Shown here piece by piece: positions 10,242 through 19,930 of a DNA stretch of 64,000 nucleotides. Source of the stretch: Crotalaria pallida (lineage: Eukaryota; Streptophyta; Magnoliopsida; Fabales; Fabaceae); the NCBI GenBank assembly GCA_037953625.1, contig CM075653.1:5270001-5334000 (forward strand), given 5' to 3'. The notes under the pieces were generated by a model, which saw nothing but the letters and a program-made list of their open reading frames with translations, was not told where the DNA came from and did not search any database. Every line of letters begins with the position of its first letter. The first letter of the stretch is position 1. The position numbers were made by a program, and so were the translations under genes.

Positions 10242-11513
10242 CGCTCCTTTATGGAGGGTCCATTATCCAATCCTCAACATTCATATCATGCAATATTCAT
10301 AATCAATTCATCATCAACCCCAAATTTTAATTTCACATAAAACATATATTCATATATTTCCATAATCGCTATCTACCATGATCCTATATTTTACACAAGC
10401 TTAACAACAAGTTTTCTTTATTTTATTATTCATTCCAAAGTCTAGAATTATCAACTACCCTAAGGTTTATTATTCTACTTAGTCACTTACCCTTAGTTCT
10501 CACTATATACAGTCTAAAATCTATTCCCTAAGTAGATTTCCTTACCTGAAATTAAGAGAGAGAGCAACCCACAAAACCCTACCTTTCCTCTTGTGCCCTA
10601 GAATCCTTTAGAGCTTGAACCTCTTGAGCCTAGTTTGCCACCTCAATATAGCTACCACCAAGTGAGTAGGAATAGTGTCAAGTGTGGACTTTCATGGAGG
10701 AATGGATTTATCTTTTACTTGGGAGGGTGAGGGCATGAGAGAGAAGTGGAACTCGTTGCCATGGAGGTTAGAGAGAAAGCTTCTATGGGAGGGTGGTGGT
10801 GATGATGATGCATGTGATGATGATGAGTGGGGTTGGTGTTCTTGATGAAGTTAGGGCTTGCTGTTAGTGAGTGTTGCTCTTGGTGCTCTTGAGAAAGAAG
10901 AAGAGAGAATGAAGGAGTATGAGTGAATGAATGTGTGTTTATGTGTTTTATGAAGGAGAGGGAGTTTGCATGGTATGGTTGTGTGGTTGTGGTGCAATGG
11001 CTTCCTCAATAAGCCAAGAATTCGTGGCCCTCAAGCCTTTATTTTTTTTTCATGTCTGACGAGGTGGTAATCGATTATCTCCTTAATTCCTTCACAATTG
11101 GATTCCTCACAGAGAGCAGGTAATTGATTATTTTCCCCAAGTAATCGATTATCTCCTTAAATTCCCAATATTGGGTTTGTCACAGTCATCAAGTAATCGA
11201 TTACTTCCCCAAAGTAATCGATTGTCTCGCCTATTTTCCACCCCTTGCACTTTGAAACGTCATAATTCCTTCGTTACCCGTCGGATCTTGCTCAAACTTG
11301 AAAGCAAACCTCCTAAGACTTCAAAATTCACATCCAACGATGGAATTTATATTTTAAGTTATAAATCTTCTATTCTCGATTTCCTATTATTATATGTCTC
11401 TAACTTCAAAGCCTCCCTTTTAACTCCTATTTACGACTTGTTATTATTGTCACTATTATCCCCATCCCATTATTATTCTAATTATTCAGGAAATTAAAAT
11501 TCGGGATGTTACA
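9340..11513 (-). mobile_element. Solo LTR of a Tekay-like Ty3/gypsy element
   Basis: The ends are TGTGATGCCC and GGGATGTTACA. Read on the minus strand it starts TGTAACATCCCGAATTTTAA, like the Tekay-type LTR at 23380. Flanks GTAGA and ATAGA are a 5-bp target duplication with one change, inside the copia tail. No internal region or second LTR is found. A homologous but diverged LTR lies at 45720-48576. No coding capacity is seen over these 2.2 kb; there is a purine/GA-rich leader-like area at 10550-10980. Confidence 0.75.
10070..10265. repeat. Tandem array within the solo LTR
   Basis: About five diverging units of 30-60 bp share a core like CTTTATGGAGGGTCC or CCTTACGGTAGGTCC, separated by (TA)n runs; the longest run is about 10201-10237. 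Confidence 0.8.
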
Positions 11514-11956
11514 ATAGAGATAGGCAACAAATGGAAAAGCTGAGCTAGAAAATGTTCACGAACCATATGGCAGTTAATATCAATGTGTTTTGTGCGTTCA
11601 TGAAAGACGGGCACAGCAAGAGTATTGAGTAAGTAAGTTAACCACTGAATTTCACAAGAGGTGGATGCAAGCGCTCGATATTCGGTTTCAGATGAGGAAT
11701 GAGAGACAGTATTATGCTTCTTTGATCTCCAAGATATGAGGGAATTACTAAGGAAGATGCAATAACTAGAAATTGATCTTCTTTTATCAATGCAAGCTGC
11801 CCAATCCGAGTCACTAAAGGCTTTGAGCTATAGAAGAGATGAAGCAGGATAGAATAACCCTTGACCACTCTGGCAGACAAATGGATTGTGACTGTCCTCA
11901 CATATCAACACGGGTCTTTCCAGCGTGCTTTGTCCTCATTCGCACACTTCCCGGGA

Positions 11957-12022
11957 AAACTTCCCAGGAGGTCACCCATCCCAGAATTACTCCAAGTCAA
12001 GCACGCTTAACCATGAAGTCTT
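11957..12022 (-). other. 5S rRNA-like segment in the left Cassandra LTR
   Basis: The minus strand reads GTTAAGCGTGCTTGA and GGATGGGTGACCTCCTGGGA, matching the internal pol III promoter (A box/IE and C box) of plant 5S rRNA. It is not a functional 5S gene, because the outer parts of the 120-nt molecule are not conserved. Confidence 0.85.
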
Positions 12023-12424
12023 AAGTGATGGGCTACCGAAAAGAAGATGCATCTTGTTGATATGAGTAGTACCAATCAATTCATTTAAGCCTTCATGTAC
12101 TATGTAGTTCCATTCCTACACAGTCTCAGGATCATCCTCTCATTCTGGTGTGTTGGTTCATTCATGTACCCCTCTCTTATAAGTCTGTCAGGAGCCGCTC
12201 CTTGCCCGTGCCTCTTGCATCAGCGATCACTCCCTGCCCTCATCAGCCCGGGTCTTACAAGTCCACCAGCTTCCGCCTGGTTCGTCCCGGAACCACACCG
12301 TACTGGGAGAGGAGCCGCTCTGATACCATTTGTAACATCCCTGGCAAGCAAATGGATTGCGACCGTCCCCACATATCAACACGGGTCTTTCCACCGTACT
12401 TTGTCCTCACTCGCGCACTTCCCG

Positions 12425-12489
12425 GGAAAACTTTTCAGGAGGTCACCCATCCCAGAATTACTCCAAGTCAAGCACGCTTAACCATGGAG
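12425..12489 (-). other. 5S rRNA-like segment in the right Cassandra LTR
   Basis: Same match as in the left LTR, with small changes in the C-box region (CTTTTCAGG in place of CTTCCCAGG on the plus strand). Confidence 0.83.
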
Positions 12490-13020
12490 TTCTTAAGTGA
12501 AGGGCTGCCGAAAAGAAGATGCATGTTGTTGATATGTGTAGTACCAATCAATTCATTTAAGCCTTCCTGTACTATGTAGTCTCATTCCTACACAGTCTTA
12601 GGATCACCCTCTCATTCCGGTGTGTTGGTTCATTCATGTATCCCTCCCTTAGAAGCCTGCCAGGAGTTGCTCCTTGTCCGTGCCTCTTGCACCGACGATC
12701 TCTCCCCTCCATTATCAGCTCGGATCTTACACTTTTAATGTATCTGAGGACTCTGTGAAGGGCCTTATTATGTGAATTTGTTGGAGCTGCTTAGAATCGG
12801 CTCAGTTGCTGAACAGTGTAGCTGGGATCAGGGCTTGTATTAGTTAGGTAAAGGAGTCTGTCAACTAACCTCCTATAACTAGGATCTGCATAAAGATCCT
12901 TATCATCATTGTGCAGTTTCAGAGTTTCCACCATAGGTGAGCAAGCTGGTCTAGAAGCCAAGAAACTTGTGTAAGAGAGAATATCTAGTGCATATTTTCT
13001 CTAACTGATTCAAAGAAAAT

Positions 13021-13129
13021 ATGATTGTTTAAATGCTGACCACTTTGTGTGGTATTTATTATTGTTTAGTTGTTTTGTGTGCCATCTTGGTGAGAAGGGT
13101 AGGCGAAAATCTGCTTTATCTATCTGGCA
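13021..13129. repeat. Segmental duplication, copy B, left part
   Basis: It matches 6803 onward (the LINE tail region). It is interrupted by the hAT element and continues at 33788. Confidence 0.9.
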
Positions 13130-13290
13130 TAGGGATGGCAATTAGACCCGGACCCGCGGGTACCTGCGGGTAATACCCGGAACGGGTCCGGGTCCGGGTC
13201 CAGAAACGGGTCCACGGGCATAAAAAAACGGGGTTAAACGGGTTTTAATAAATAACGGGTCTGGGTCCGGGTAAGGTACCCGGACCCGTG
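13130..13290 (+). repeat. hAT left terminus with subterminal repeats
   Basis: After the TIR come many copies of GGGTCCGGGT and its complement and of CGGGTACC. The right end (33615-33779) is built alike. Such subterminal clusters are typical hAT transposase-binding zones. Confidence 0.8.
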
Positions 13291-14231
13291 TTTATATATG
13301 TGCAATTACATACATGCCCTTGCTATATATATACACACAACACACACTCTTAAGTCTCCAAACCCTAATTGCATCCCTTATTCCCTCAGACCTCAATTGC
13401 TACGGCTGTGCCTTCCCTTTTCTCCCTCCCCGCCGCGGCGCCGCCCCTCCCCGCCGTCCATCCTTCTCCGTCGTGGTTCCTCCGTCTTGCTCCGTCGTCC
13501 TTCCTTCTCGCTTCTTCGTCCTCGTGGTTCGTTCCTTCGCCATCCTTCCTTCTTCCTCCGTCGTCCCTCCGTCTCGCCGTCTGGTCGTCCCCTGTCCCTC
13601 TCACTCTCGCCTTCCTCCGCCATCTTCCTCCTTCGTCCCTCCTTCTCCCTCGTGGTCCACTTCCTCCACTGTCTTCCTCCGCCGTCACTCTTCTTCAGGT
13701 CTTCCTCCTTCTCCCTTGTGGTCCCCTCACCGGTGCTGTTGCTGAAGGCTGCAAGCTACAACCACTGTCCGCTGCAGCGCTGCTCTTCTTCTCAGCAGGT
13801 CATCTTCTCCCCTTTCTTTTTTTTTATTCAAAATAACTGATATTTATGTTTTACTATTATTTATTTTTATGATATATTATTTACTTTTTATATTTGTTTA
13901 TGGAAAATTATTTAGGTAGTATTTTTTTTCCTCAGCAAAAGACTAACATATGTTTATAATATATTATTTATTTTTATATTTGTTTATGGAAAATTATTTA
14001 GATAGTATCTTTATTTAATACCGTATGAATATTTGGTATATTTGTGAGAATATTAGTACCCTTAATTATTATCGTATGAATGTTTAGGTAGTATCTTTAT
14101 CTTTATATTTGTTGGTATATTTGGTATATTATTTATTTGCTGATTTTGTTGGTATATTTGGTATGTTTATGATTATTATGTTAGGAAATCAATTTTTTTT
14201 TGTATTTATAATGTTTATTGGTATATGTAGA
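13291..14231 (+). other. hAT leader region
   Basis: C/T-rich stretch at 13400-13790 (triplet-like TCC/TCG content opens several overlapping frames that look spurious). A donor-like CAG|GTCATC at 13795-13800 and an acceptor-like TATGTAG before 14231 suggest a leader intron. No separate gene is called. Confidence 0.5.
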
Positions 14232-14580
14232 ATGTCGACTCCGCAAGACACTAATCCTACTCCGGCTCAACCATCCTCTCATCCGCTTGCACCACCATCA
14301 ATAGGGGAATCAGCTTCATCACCCATAATTGCGGATTCTGCTACCGATCAATCTGCACCTGTAACTGTACCTGAAACTGAAAAGTCTAAGGCGAAAAAGA
14401 AAAGAAAATTCATATCGAGCATTTGGCAGCACTTTACAATTGTTGAGGTTGATGATGAAGAGAAGGCCGAGTGCAACTATTGTAAAGCAAAACTTTTGGG
14501 TGATTCAAATCAAGGAACATCTCACTTGCGTAAACACTATGAAACTTGTCCGAGAAAAAGGTCTCAAGATATACGACAAG
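14232..14580 (+). pseudogene. hAT transposase, N-terminal part with BED zinc finger
   Basis: Starting at MSTPQDTNPTP (ATG at 14232), a Ser/Pro-rich tail leads to a basic KKKRK patch and a BED zinc finger with CNYCKAKLLG and SHLRKHYETC ligands (C-x2-C...H...C). The frame is cut after DIRQ by the LTR element. Skipping from 14580 to 31240 restores the reading frame exactly, which confirms the insertion boundaries. The family binds its own transposon ends through the BED domain. Earlier open sequence from 14109 is judged to be intron. Confidence 0.88.
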
Positions 14581-15460
14581 TGTTGATACTCAGAAAAATA
14601 ATGGCCCAATTGTAAGGCCCAACAACGAAGACAGGCCCAGATCCGCAACATACAAGCAGCTACAAATGGGAAGTGGCGACGAAGAAGGGCGTACTCAGGT
14701 ATGCATTCGCGCATGAAGGCGCACCCCACCTTTGAAGAAACGTATGAGTAGACAAAGAGCCACCAACTCCCATGACACGTGCAGCTTGCCCAAGAAGCTA
14801 GGAAGGAATCTTTGCTCACCTCATCTAGACCCTTCCCAAGAGAGAGACGGAAATGGCATTCCTTGTGTGCTCCTCTTTCTCAGCCATTAATGGAGAGCTT
14901 GAAATGGCAAAAGGACAAAATGGGATATGATAAAGGAGGAGGGAAGCAACAACAAAGAAGAAAAAGCTGAATGAACCGTAGGGTAAAAGGAAAAGGGGGA
15001 ATAACCGACGGGTAAAAGGAGCACTATATAAAGGTGCCATCATCAGGGGGAAAACAACAACGGAGAAGAGAGCACGAAAGGGAAACACTGAAAGCCAAAC
15101 CCAAAAAACACTTGATCTCTTTTCTCTGGAGCAGGGAAAGAGCACAAAAGAGAGACTAAGGAAAGAGTGGAGAAACAGAGAAAAACAACAGAAATACTCA
15201 CTCCCTCTTTCCACCACCATCACCGAGAAGCTTTCCCACCATCACCAGTTTTCTGAAAACACCATTCCTGACCTTCACTGAAGAGGGCGTCCTCTCGAAA
15301 AAAGGCGCACCCTACTCTCAGTCCTAATTATAACTAGTGGTGTACCTTTATTCGAAACATCTGTGGTATTTGTACGCCCTCGAGGCCATGACTTCATTAA
15401 GTTTACGAACCCGTTAATCTCTGTACAATTTCATCTTTTCAATAAAAAAGATCTAAAACA
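14581..15460 (+). repeat. 5' LTR (880 bp) of the PMD-carrying element
   Basis: Direct copy of 30355-31234. It ends AAACA, three bases before the tRNA-Arg-like primer site. Confidence 0.95.
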
Positions 15461-15485
15461 ATTTGGCGACTCCACTAGGGAAGTC

Positions 15486-16070
15486 ATGGCTTCCAGTAGT
15501 GAAGGAAATGGAAATGGCAACATCCAGAAGGTGTTCATCGGGGGTGCTGCGACAAAGGCGACCCCTCCGACTCAGGCCTCGATCTCTGCGTTGGTGAATC
15601 CAGGAGTCATTCTGGGTGTCAGGAGGCAGAACATTAGCCCAGCCAACCAGGGGAGCGATGACGCCAACTCTCCATCCGACACTCCAGAAGATGACCAAGA
15701 GCGCCCTGAAGAAGAACCCAGCAGCGAAAGAGAAAGAGTGAGCCACGTCAATATCCCTCATGTAGAAGGAGACCAAAACGCTCAGGTGGTGATACCAGTT
15801 GCGATCCTCAGCTCCCTGATGTCTAATCAGAGCGTGTGGGCTGACGTGGTAGCGGAATACAAAGCGCAGACCGCAAAGACGAAAGCGGAGAACGAGGCCC
15901 TGAGTGTGAGACTAAGGGAAGAAGAGGAAGCGCGCAGGGAAGCAGAGCTAGCTAAAACAAGAGCGAGGCTGGAAAGCGAGTTTCGGCATGAAGCGCGCGG
16001 GGAACGAGGCAGCATGGAAGATGCCCCTGTGACACAAGCAGAACTGGAGCGCATTCTCCAGGCGCACTAG
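15486..16070 (+). pseudogene. gag-like ORF, truncated by the Tekay insertion
   Basis: The ATG at 15486 lies just after the primer site, as expected for a first retroelement ORF. The product has a low-complexity N-terminus (MASSSEGNGNGN), an acidic linker (DTPEDDQERPEEEPSSERE), and a long charged coiled coil (KAENEALSVRLREEEEARRE and following). The 194-codon frame ends QAH-stop, the stop being supplied by inserted sequence. No gag core or zinc knuckle is seen, so gag identity rests on position and the coiled coil. Its original continuation to the right of 26925 was not found. Confidence 0.55.
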
Positions 16071-16526
16071 ATAGAGTTTAAATTTCATTATTTTAAACAC
16101 TATTTTATACGTCTGAGAGGTAAGGGGAAGTTGTTTTATGCACTAGATAGAGTTTGAATTTCATTATTTTCATTAGAGAGCCACCAAGAGGCTCTAAGGG
16201 CTTAGATTGAATAGGAACTTTGGTTTGGAGACCAATTTATGCTCTATGGTTGTTTGGAGCAAGTTTCTCATGATGCATGCAAGCTGTAATAAACACTATT
16301 TTATGAGTTTGTTGATTATTTTGCAATTTGAGGTGTTAAGTTGTGAAATTATATGTTTTATGCATTAATGATTGATTTCCTGTCAAATCTGTAATTTGAT
16401 ATGAATTGAGTGTTGTAACATGTTCATTATGTGGTATATGAACTCTGTTGATCATTGGATTGGACTAAAAATGATTAGAATTGAAAATGGTGTGTTAAAA
16501 CCAAGATTTCAGTCTGTTCTGCAATA

Positions 16527-16860
16527 AAACACTCGAATATTAGGCTGGTTACTCGAGTAAAATTTTGGTAAAACAATGTATTTTGAGCAAGAACACTCGA
16601 GTACCATGCCTAGAACTCGAGTAATCGAGTGTTGCATGGAATATGCTAAGGTAAACCACTCGAGTAATGCAGGGGTCACTCGAGTATTCTGGAAATGCTG
16701 AAGAACACTCGAGTAACTCATGAATCACTCGAGTATTTTTATGAATCTGAAACCCAAATCCCCAGAAAGACATGAACACTCGAGTAGTTTGAAGAACACT
16801 CGAGTAATCTGGAAATAGTTGAAGAACACTCGAGTCTTCTGAAGAACACTCGAGTAATTT
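16527..16860. repeat. ACTCGAGT palindrome array in the 5' LTR
   Basis: About eleven copies of the 8-bp palindrome ACTCGAGT or close variants occur in about 330 bp, spaced 15-45 bp apart with GAAGAAC and TCTGGAAAT linkers. The same array is in the 3' LTR (24690-25020), with two more copies at 23642-23680. Confidence 0.9.
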
Positions 16861-17564
16861 ACCCAAAACCTTAAAAATACCATTTTCATTCTGAATCATT
16901 TAATTAATAATTGAACGACAATAATCCAACGGATCTAGACTTAAAATAAATTGATTAATATGAGTGTACCGTTTGGATGACGGGATGTGCTTGGGTGGCA
17001 CGTTATATATTAACCAATTTCCTTTAAGCTTAAAAATGATGCATTCATTTGTAGTTTGGATGGTAGGTCGTTTATCATGTATTAGTAACATGAGGAGGGC
17101 CTCTGGGAGTGCCAATACGCTCGCTTGATGACACGTTGAAGACGTGGTCGGCTTAGTGGATGTCGATATGGTTATACCGTTTGGATGACGGTCCGTTTGG
17201 ATGACGGGAGGTGCTCAGGTGGCACGGATTCCAAGCTTGTCGTGTACATTCTTGGTGAATGTACGAAATGTTGTATACCTAGGAATACAACGCACTGGTA
17301 AGTGCTGGGTTGTCAGGGATGGACGTCAGAGAGTGACATAGATTTATGGAGATAGGTTTGAGAGTTAAATTCATGCATCATGTCATTCATTTAAATTAAC
17401 TGTGATAAATGAAATAAGTATGAGCATCCTACTTGCACTCAATACCTGCTAAGTGCTAAATGTGATTGTTGTTCATTGTTGCCTATTTACATATTCATAT
17501 TGTACATATTTAAACTCTGTTGATTATGTGTATAGAATTGCTTACCCCTATGCCCTTGCAGGTG

Positions 17565-18017
17565 ATGTCTCGCTACATTGCTTGCATCGAGATCCAGCCA
17601 CTTCCTAGTGGCACGTGGATCTATGAGGACCATCGCGCGGTGTTCGAGGGAGAGGTAGAGATTACCTTCTACCACCCGAACCCGTTGATTCGATTTCGTC
17701 CTCGTAGATTTAGGATTCCCATCATATACACTATGCATGTACCCCTGTTTTACACATATCATGGACCACCTCCCACACGGCCAGCTCGCTCTTATCATAG
17801 TTTTCGTTTCAGACCTACCCGCTCACACCCTTTTTCCTCGAGAGTCGTCCGCGAGGATACTCCCCCTTCTGATCCGAGGAGTCCAGTCAGGGTCACACCA
17901 TCTCCTGACCCCGTACCCAGTGGTAGGGTACACTCTCCATCGAATGAGATCGAGGAGGATCCCGTGGAGGATGAGAGCGGGGGCGAGCCTGTCGTTCATT
18001 CCACAGGGAGTCAGTGA
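17565..18017 (+). CDS. LTR-resident ORF (5' LTR copy), unknown function
   Basis: This 150-residue frame starts at an ATG directly after a splice-acceptor-like TATGCCCTTGCAG. It reads MSRYIACIEIQPLPSGTWIY, then FYHPNPLIRFRPRRFRIPI, a Pro/Arg/Ser-rich middle and an acidic end (EIEEDPVEDESGGE). It has no gag or pol similarity that I can name. The copy in the 3' LTR (25728) is open over the same length and slightly beyond. It could be a spliced accessory frame, or an old coding region caught in the LTR. It is not known to be translated. Confidence 0.4.
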   Translation: MSRYIACIEIQPLPSGTWIYEDHRAVFEGEVEITFYHPNPLIRFRPRRFRIPIIYTMHVPLFYTYHGPPPTRPARSYHSFRFRPTRSHPFSSRVVREDTPPSDPRSPVRVTPSPDPVPSGRVHSPSNEIEEDPVEDESGGEPVVHSTGSQ

Positions 18018-18769
18018 AGGGATGATGATCCCTAGATACGTGCATAAGGTGTATGATGAGGATCAGAGGATCTGGTGTGGGGATGTTGTGGAGGAGATTC
18101 TGCTGCTGCTGTTGATGTGGATGTTTCTTTTGCTACTTGGAGACTGCTACTACCATTATCACTACTACTACTGATGCTGCCAGATCTACGTGACCACCTC
18201 TAGAGTTCACATTTTAATTTGTATATATTTTGTAGATATGCTCTTGAGAGCTCTAGGGCTATGGTTATATTATGATGTAGATCTGTTATGGACTTGTTGG
18301 ACCGTGGAGACTCGACTGCTGGGACTATGTATTTCTTGACCTATATCTATATCTATATATATATATATTGTTTGTTCATATTTCTAACTGTGCATAGTCC
18401 TACTCTTTCCGCTTACTCTGATTAAAGATTAATTAACGAATTCGGTTACGTTATTTAAATGGTATCAGTTCCGTAAAGGAAAGAATGGATATGCATCGTC
18501 TAATTTTACTATGTCTATACGTTTTCGAAAGCACTGATGCTATCCGGATTATGGAAAGGTTTTCTTATTTTTGCAAACACCGAATTCAACACAATGTTTC
18601 AAATAATACAAGTTGTTCTCTCCAAGAGCTCCATAGTTTGATTGTGCACCCGCTTTGAAAGAAAATTTTATTTCCACATTTTCTTATATAATTACAAGTC
18701 CATATATTATTAATGAAATAGTTTAATTATTATATTAAACCAAGTGGTTGAGAAGGGTGTCAGACTGAG

Positions 18770-18781
18770 TGGTATCAGAGC
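18770..18781 (+). other. Primer-binding site (initiator tRNA-Met)
   Basis: TGGTATCAGAGC, seven bases after the 5' LTR end, is complementary to the 3' end of plant initiator tRNA-Met. It is common in gypsy and copia elements. Confidence 0.92.
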
Positions 18782-19014
18782 AAAAGTCAGATCCTGTAGT
18801 AGTGGAAGTAGCTCCAGAAAGGTAGCCATCAACATCAAGCAGGTATCCGCAGGGCATATTTATTGTTATGAATGTTTGTATCTTGTCTCTTTTGAGCACA
18901 AGACACAATTGAATGTTGATTTAAAGTTATAAGCTATAGTCTTAGTATAGGTGGTGTGAGGAATGTTTCTTTAGTTCAACATATGTGACCATGAGCATAT
19001 AGCGCAGGTCTATT

Positions 19015-19930
19015 ATGGCAACTAGAAACCAAAATCACACCAATGCGATGTTAGAAAGGATAACCACGGTGTTGGAGACCATGCAGCAACAATCCCAGCA
19101 ACCATCTCAGCCGGTTAACCCACCTCATCAATGCAATGTGGGTAGCACCGAGGCAAAGAGTCTGGCTGATTTTAGGAGTTGTAATCCGCCTAAGTTTGAA
19201 GGAGGATTTAGACCTGAGGAGGCCAACAAGTGGATTCACACCATGGACAAGATTCTGAGGACTTTGGACTGCACAGAAGCTCAAAAGGTGGCATATGTTG
19301 TCTACATGCTAGAAGACAAAGCTGAGAATTGGTGGAATCACACGGTTCAGCTTCTGCATTATGAAGGAAGGGATGTGAATTGGGGTGTATTTATGGAGAA
19401 GTTTGTCAATAAATACTTCCCTGAAGATCTAAGGAGGAAGAAAGAGGTGGAATTCTTAGAGCTGAAACAAGGGAATATGAGTGTGGGTGAGTACACGGCC
19501 AAGTTCGAGGAATTGATTAAGTACTCTCCCTACTACCAGAACAACCCCGATGAAAAGAGCAAGTGTATCAAGTTTGAGGAAGGTTTGAGACCCAAGTTGA
19601 AGTCGATCTTTAGCTATCAACGGATTCAAAGCTTTCCTGCACTCGTGGATATGTGTAGGATGTATGAAGATGACAAGAAAGCTGAAGAGTTGCAAGTCTC
19701 GGAAAGAAAGGACAACCAGAATTATGGACCTCAAAAGCGGAAAGGTTTCAACAACCGAGGCAAGGGTCCGTACGATCGCCGAGGGAAAGACAAGGGGAAG
19801 GTTGGTGGTTCGGATGGAAGAAATTTTCGGAGCGAGGCTCCATTTTGTGACAAGTGCAAGCGCCATCATTATGGCGTGTTTGTTGGGGAGCAAGTAGATG
19901 TTTCAACTGTGGAAAACCGGGACATTTTGC
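19015..19930 (+). pseudogene. Tekay-like gag (frameshifted at the zinc knuckle)
   Basis: The ATG at 19015 begins a gag with the retrotransposon-gag core: FEGGFRPEEANKWIHTMDKI, EDKAENWWNHTV, FVNKYFPEDLRRKKEVEFLE, LKQGNMSVGEYTAKFEELIK. Gly/Arg-rich linkers follow (about 19690-19830). The CDKCKRHHYG half and the CFNCGKPGHFARDC zinc knuckle lie in different frames, so a one-base indel occurred near 19878; the gag frame runs on to a false stop at 20061. Gag would form the particle that packages element RNA. Confidence 0.9.

Larger units (their letters stand above)
11862..12731 (-). mobile_element. Cassandra TRIM retrotransposon
   Basis: Two direct repeats of about 400 bp (11862-12259 and 12331-12731), with ends TGTAAC and TTACA in the better-kept copy, flank an interior of only about 70 bp. 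The minus-strand reading of the interior starts with TGGTATCAGAGC, complementary to initiator tRNA-Met. Each LTR contains a 5S rRNA-like segment. These are the defining traits of Cassandra terminal-repeat elements, which have no coding capacity and rely on others to move. It sits inside the copia relic at the RT/RNase H junction. Target duplication bases are unclear (CCCTT-like against CTTTT). Confidence 0.88.
8973..13020 (-). mobile_element. Ty1/copia relic (3' half), carrying two later insertions
   Basis: Minus-strand translation gives copia reverse transcriptase/RNase H pieces: around 12990-12735 the end of RT; then FSDSDWAACIDKRRSISSY and SSETEYRALASTSCEIQWL (11820-11640); then a QPADLFMKALDPTPF-like tail across 9340-9260. 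A purine tract GCGAGGGGG precedes a 3' LTR of about 254 bp (9226-8973). The RNase H and tail are split by a solo LTR (9340-11513), and the RT/RNase H junction by a Cassandra element (11862-12731). The 5' half is missing. The left edge coincides with the end of duplication copy A and the right edge with the start of copy B. Confidence 0.85.
16071..18762 (+). repeat. Partial 5' LTR of the Tekay-like element
   Basis: It aligns with 24277-26925 of the 3' LTR. The first about 0.9 kb is missing. Positions 16064-16111 are a patchwork of fragments found elsewhere in the same LTR (homologous to 16139-16170 and 16289-16302). Confidence 0.9.

Noticed and set aside
11941..12489. A genuine 5S rRNA gene
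   Set aside because: Only the internal promoter portion is conserved, twice, in LTRs with a tRNA-Met primer site between them; this is Cassandra, not an rDNA array.
13298..13840. Several overlapping Ser/Pro/Arg-rich frames on both strands
   Set aside because: They are by-products of a C/T-rich leader inside the hAT element; no frame has a family signature and the composition alone opens all frames.
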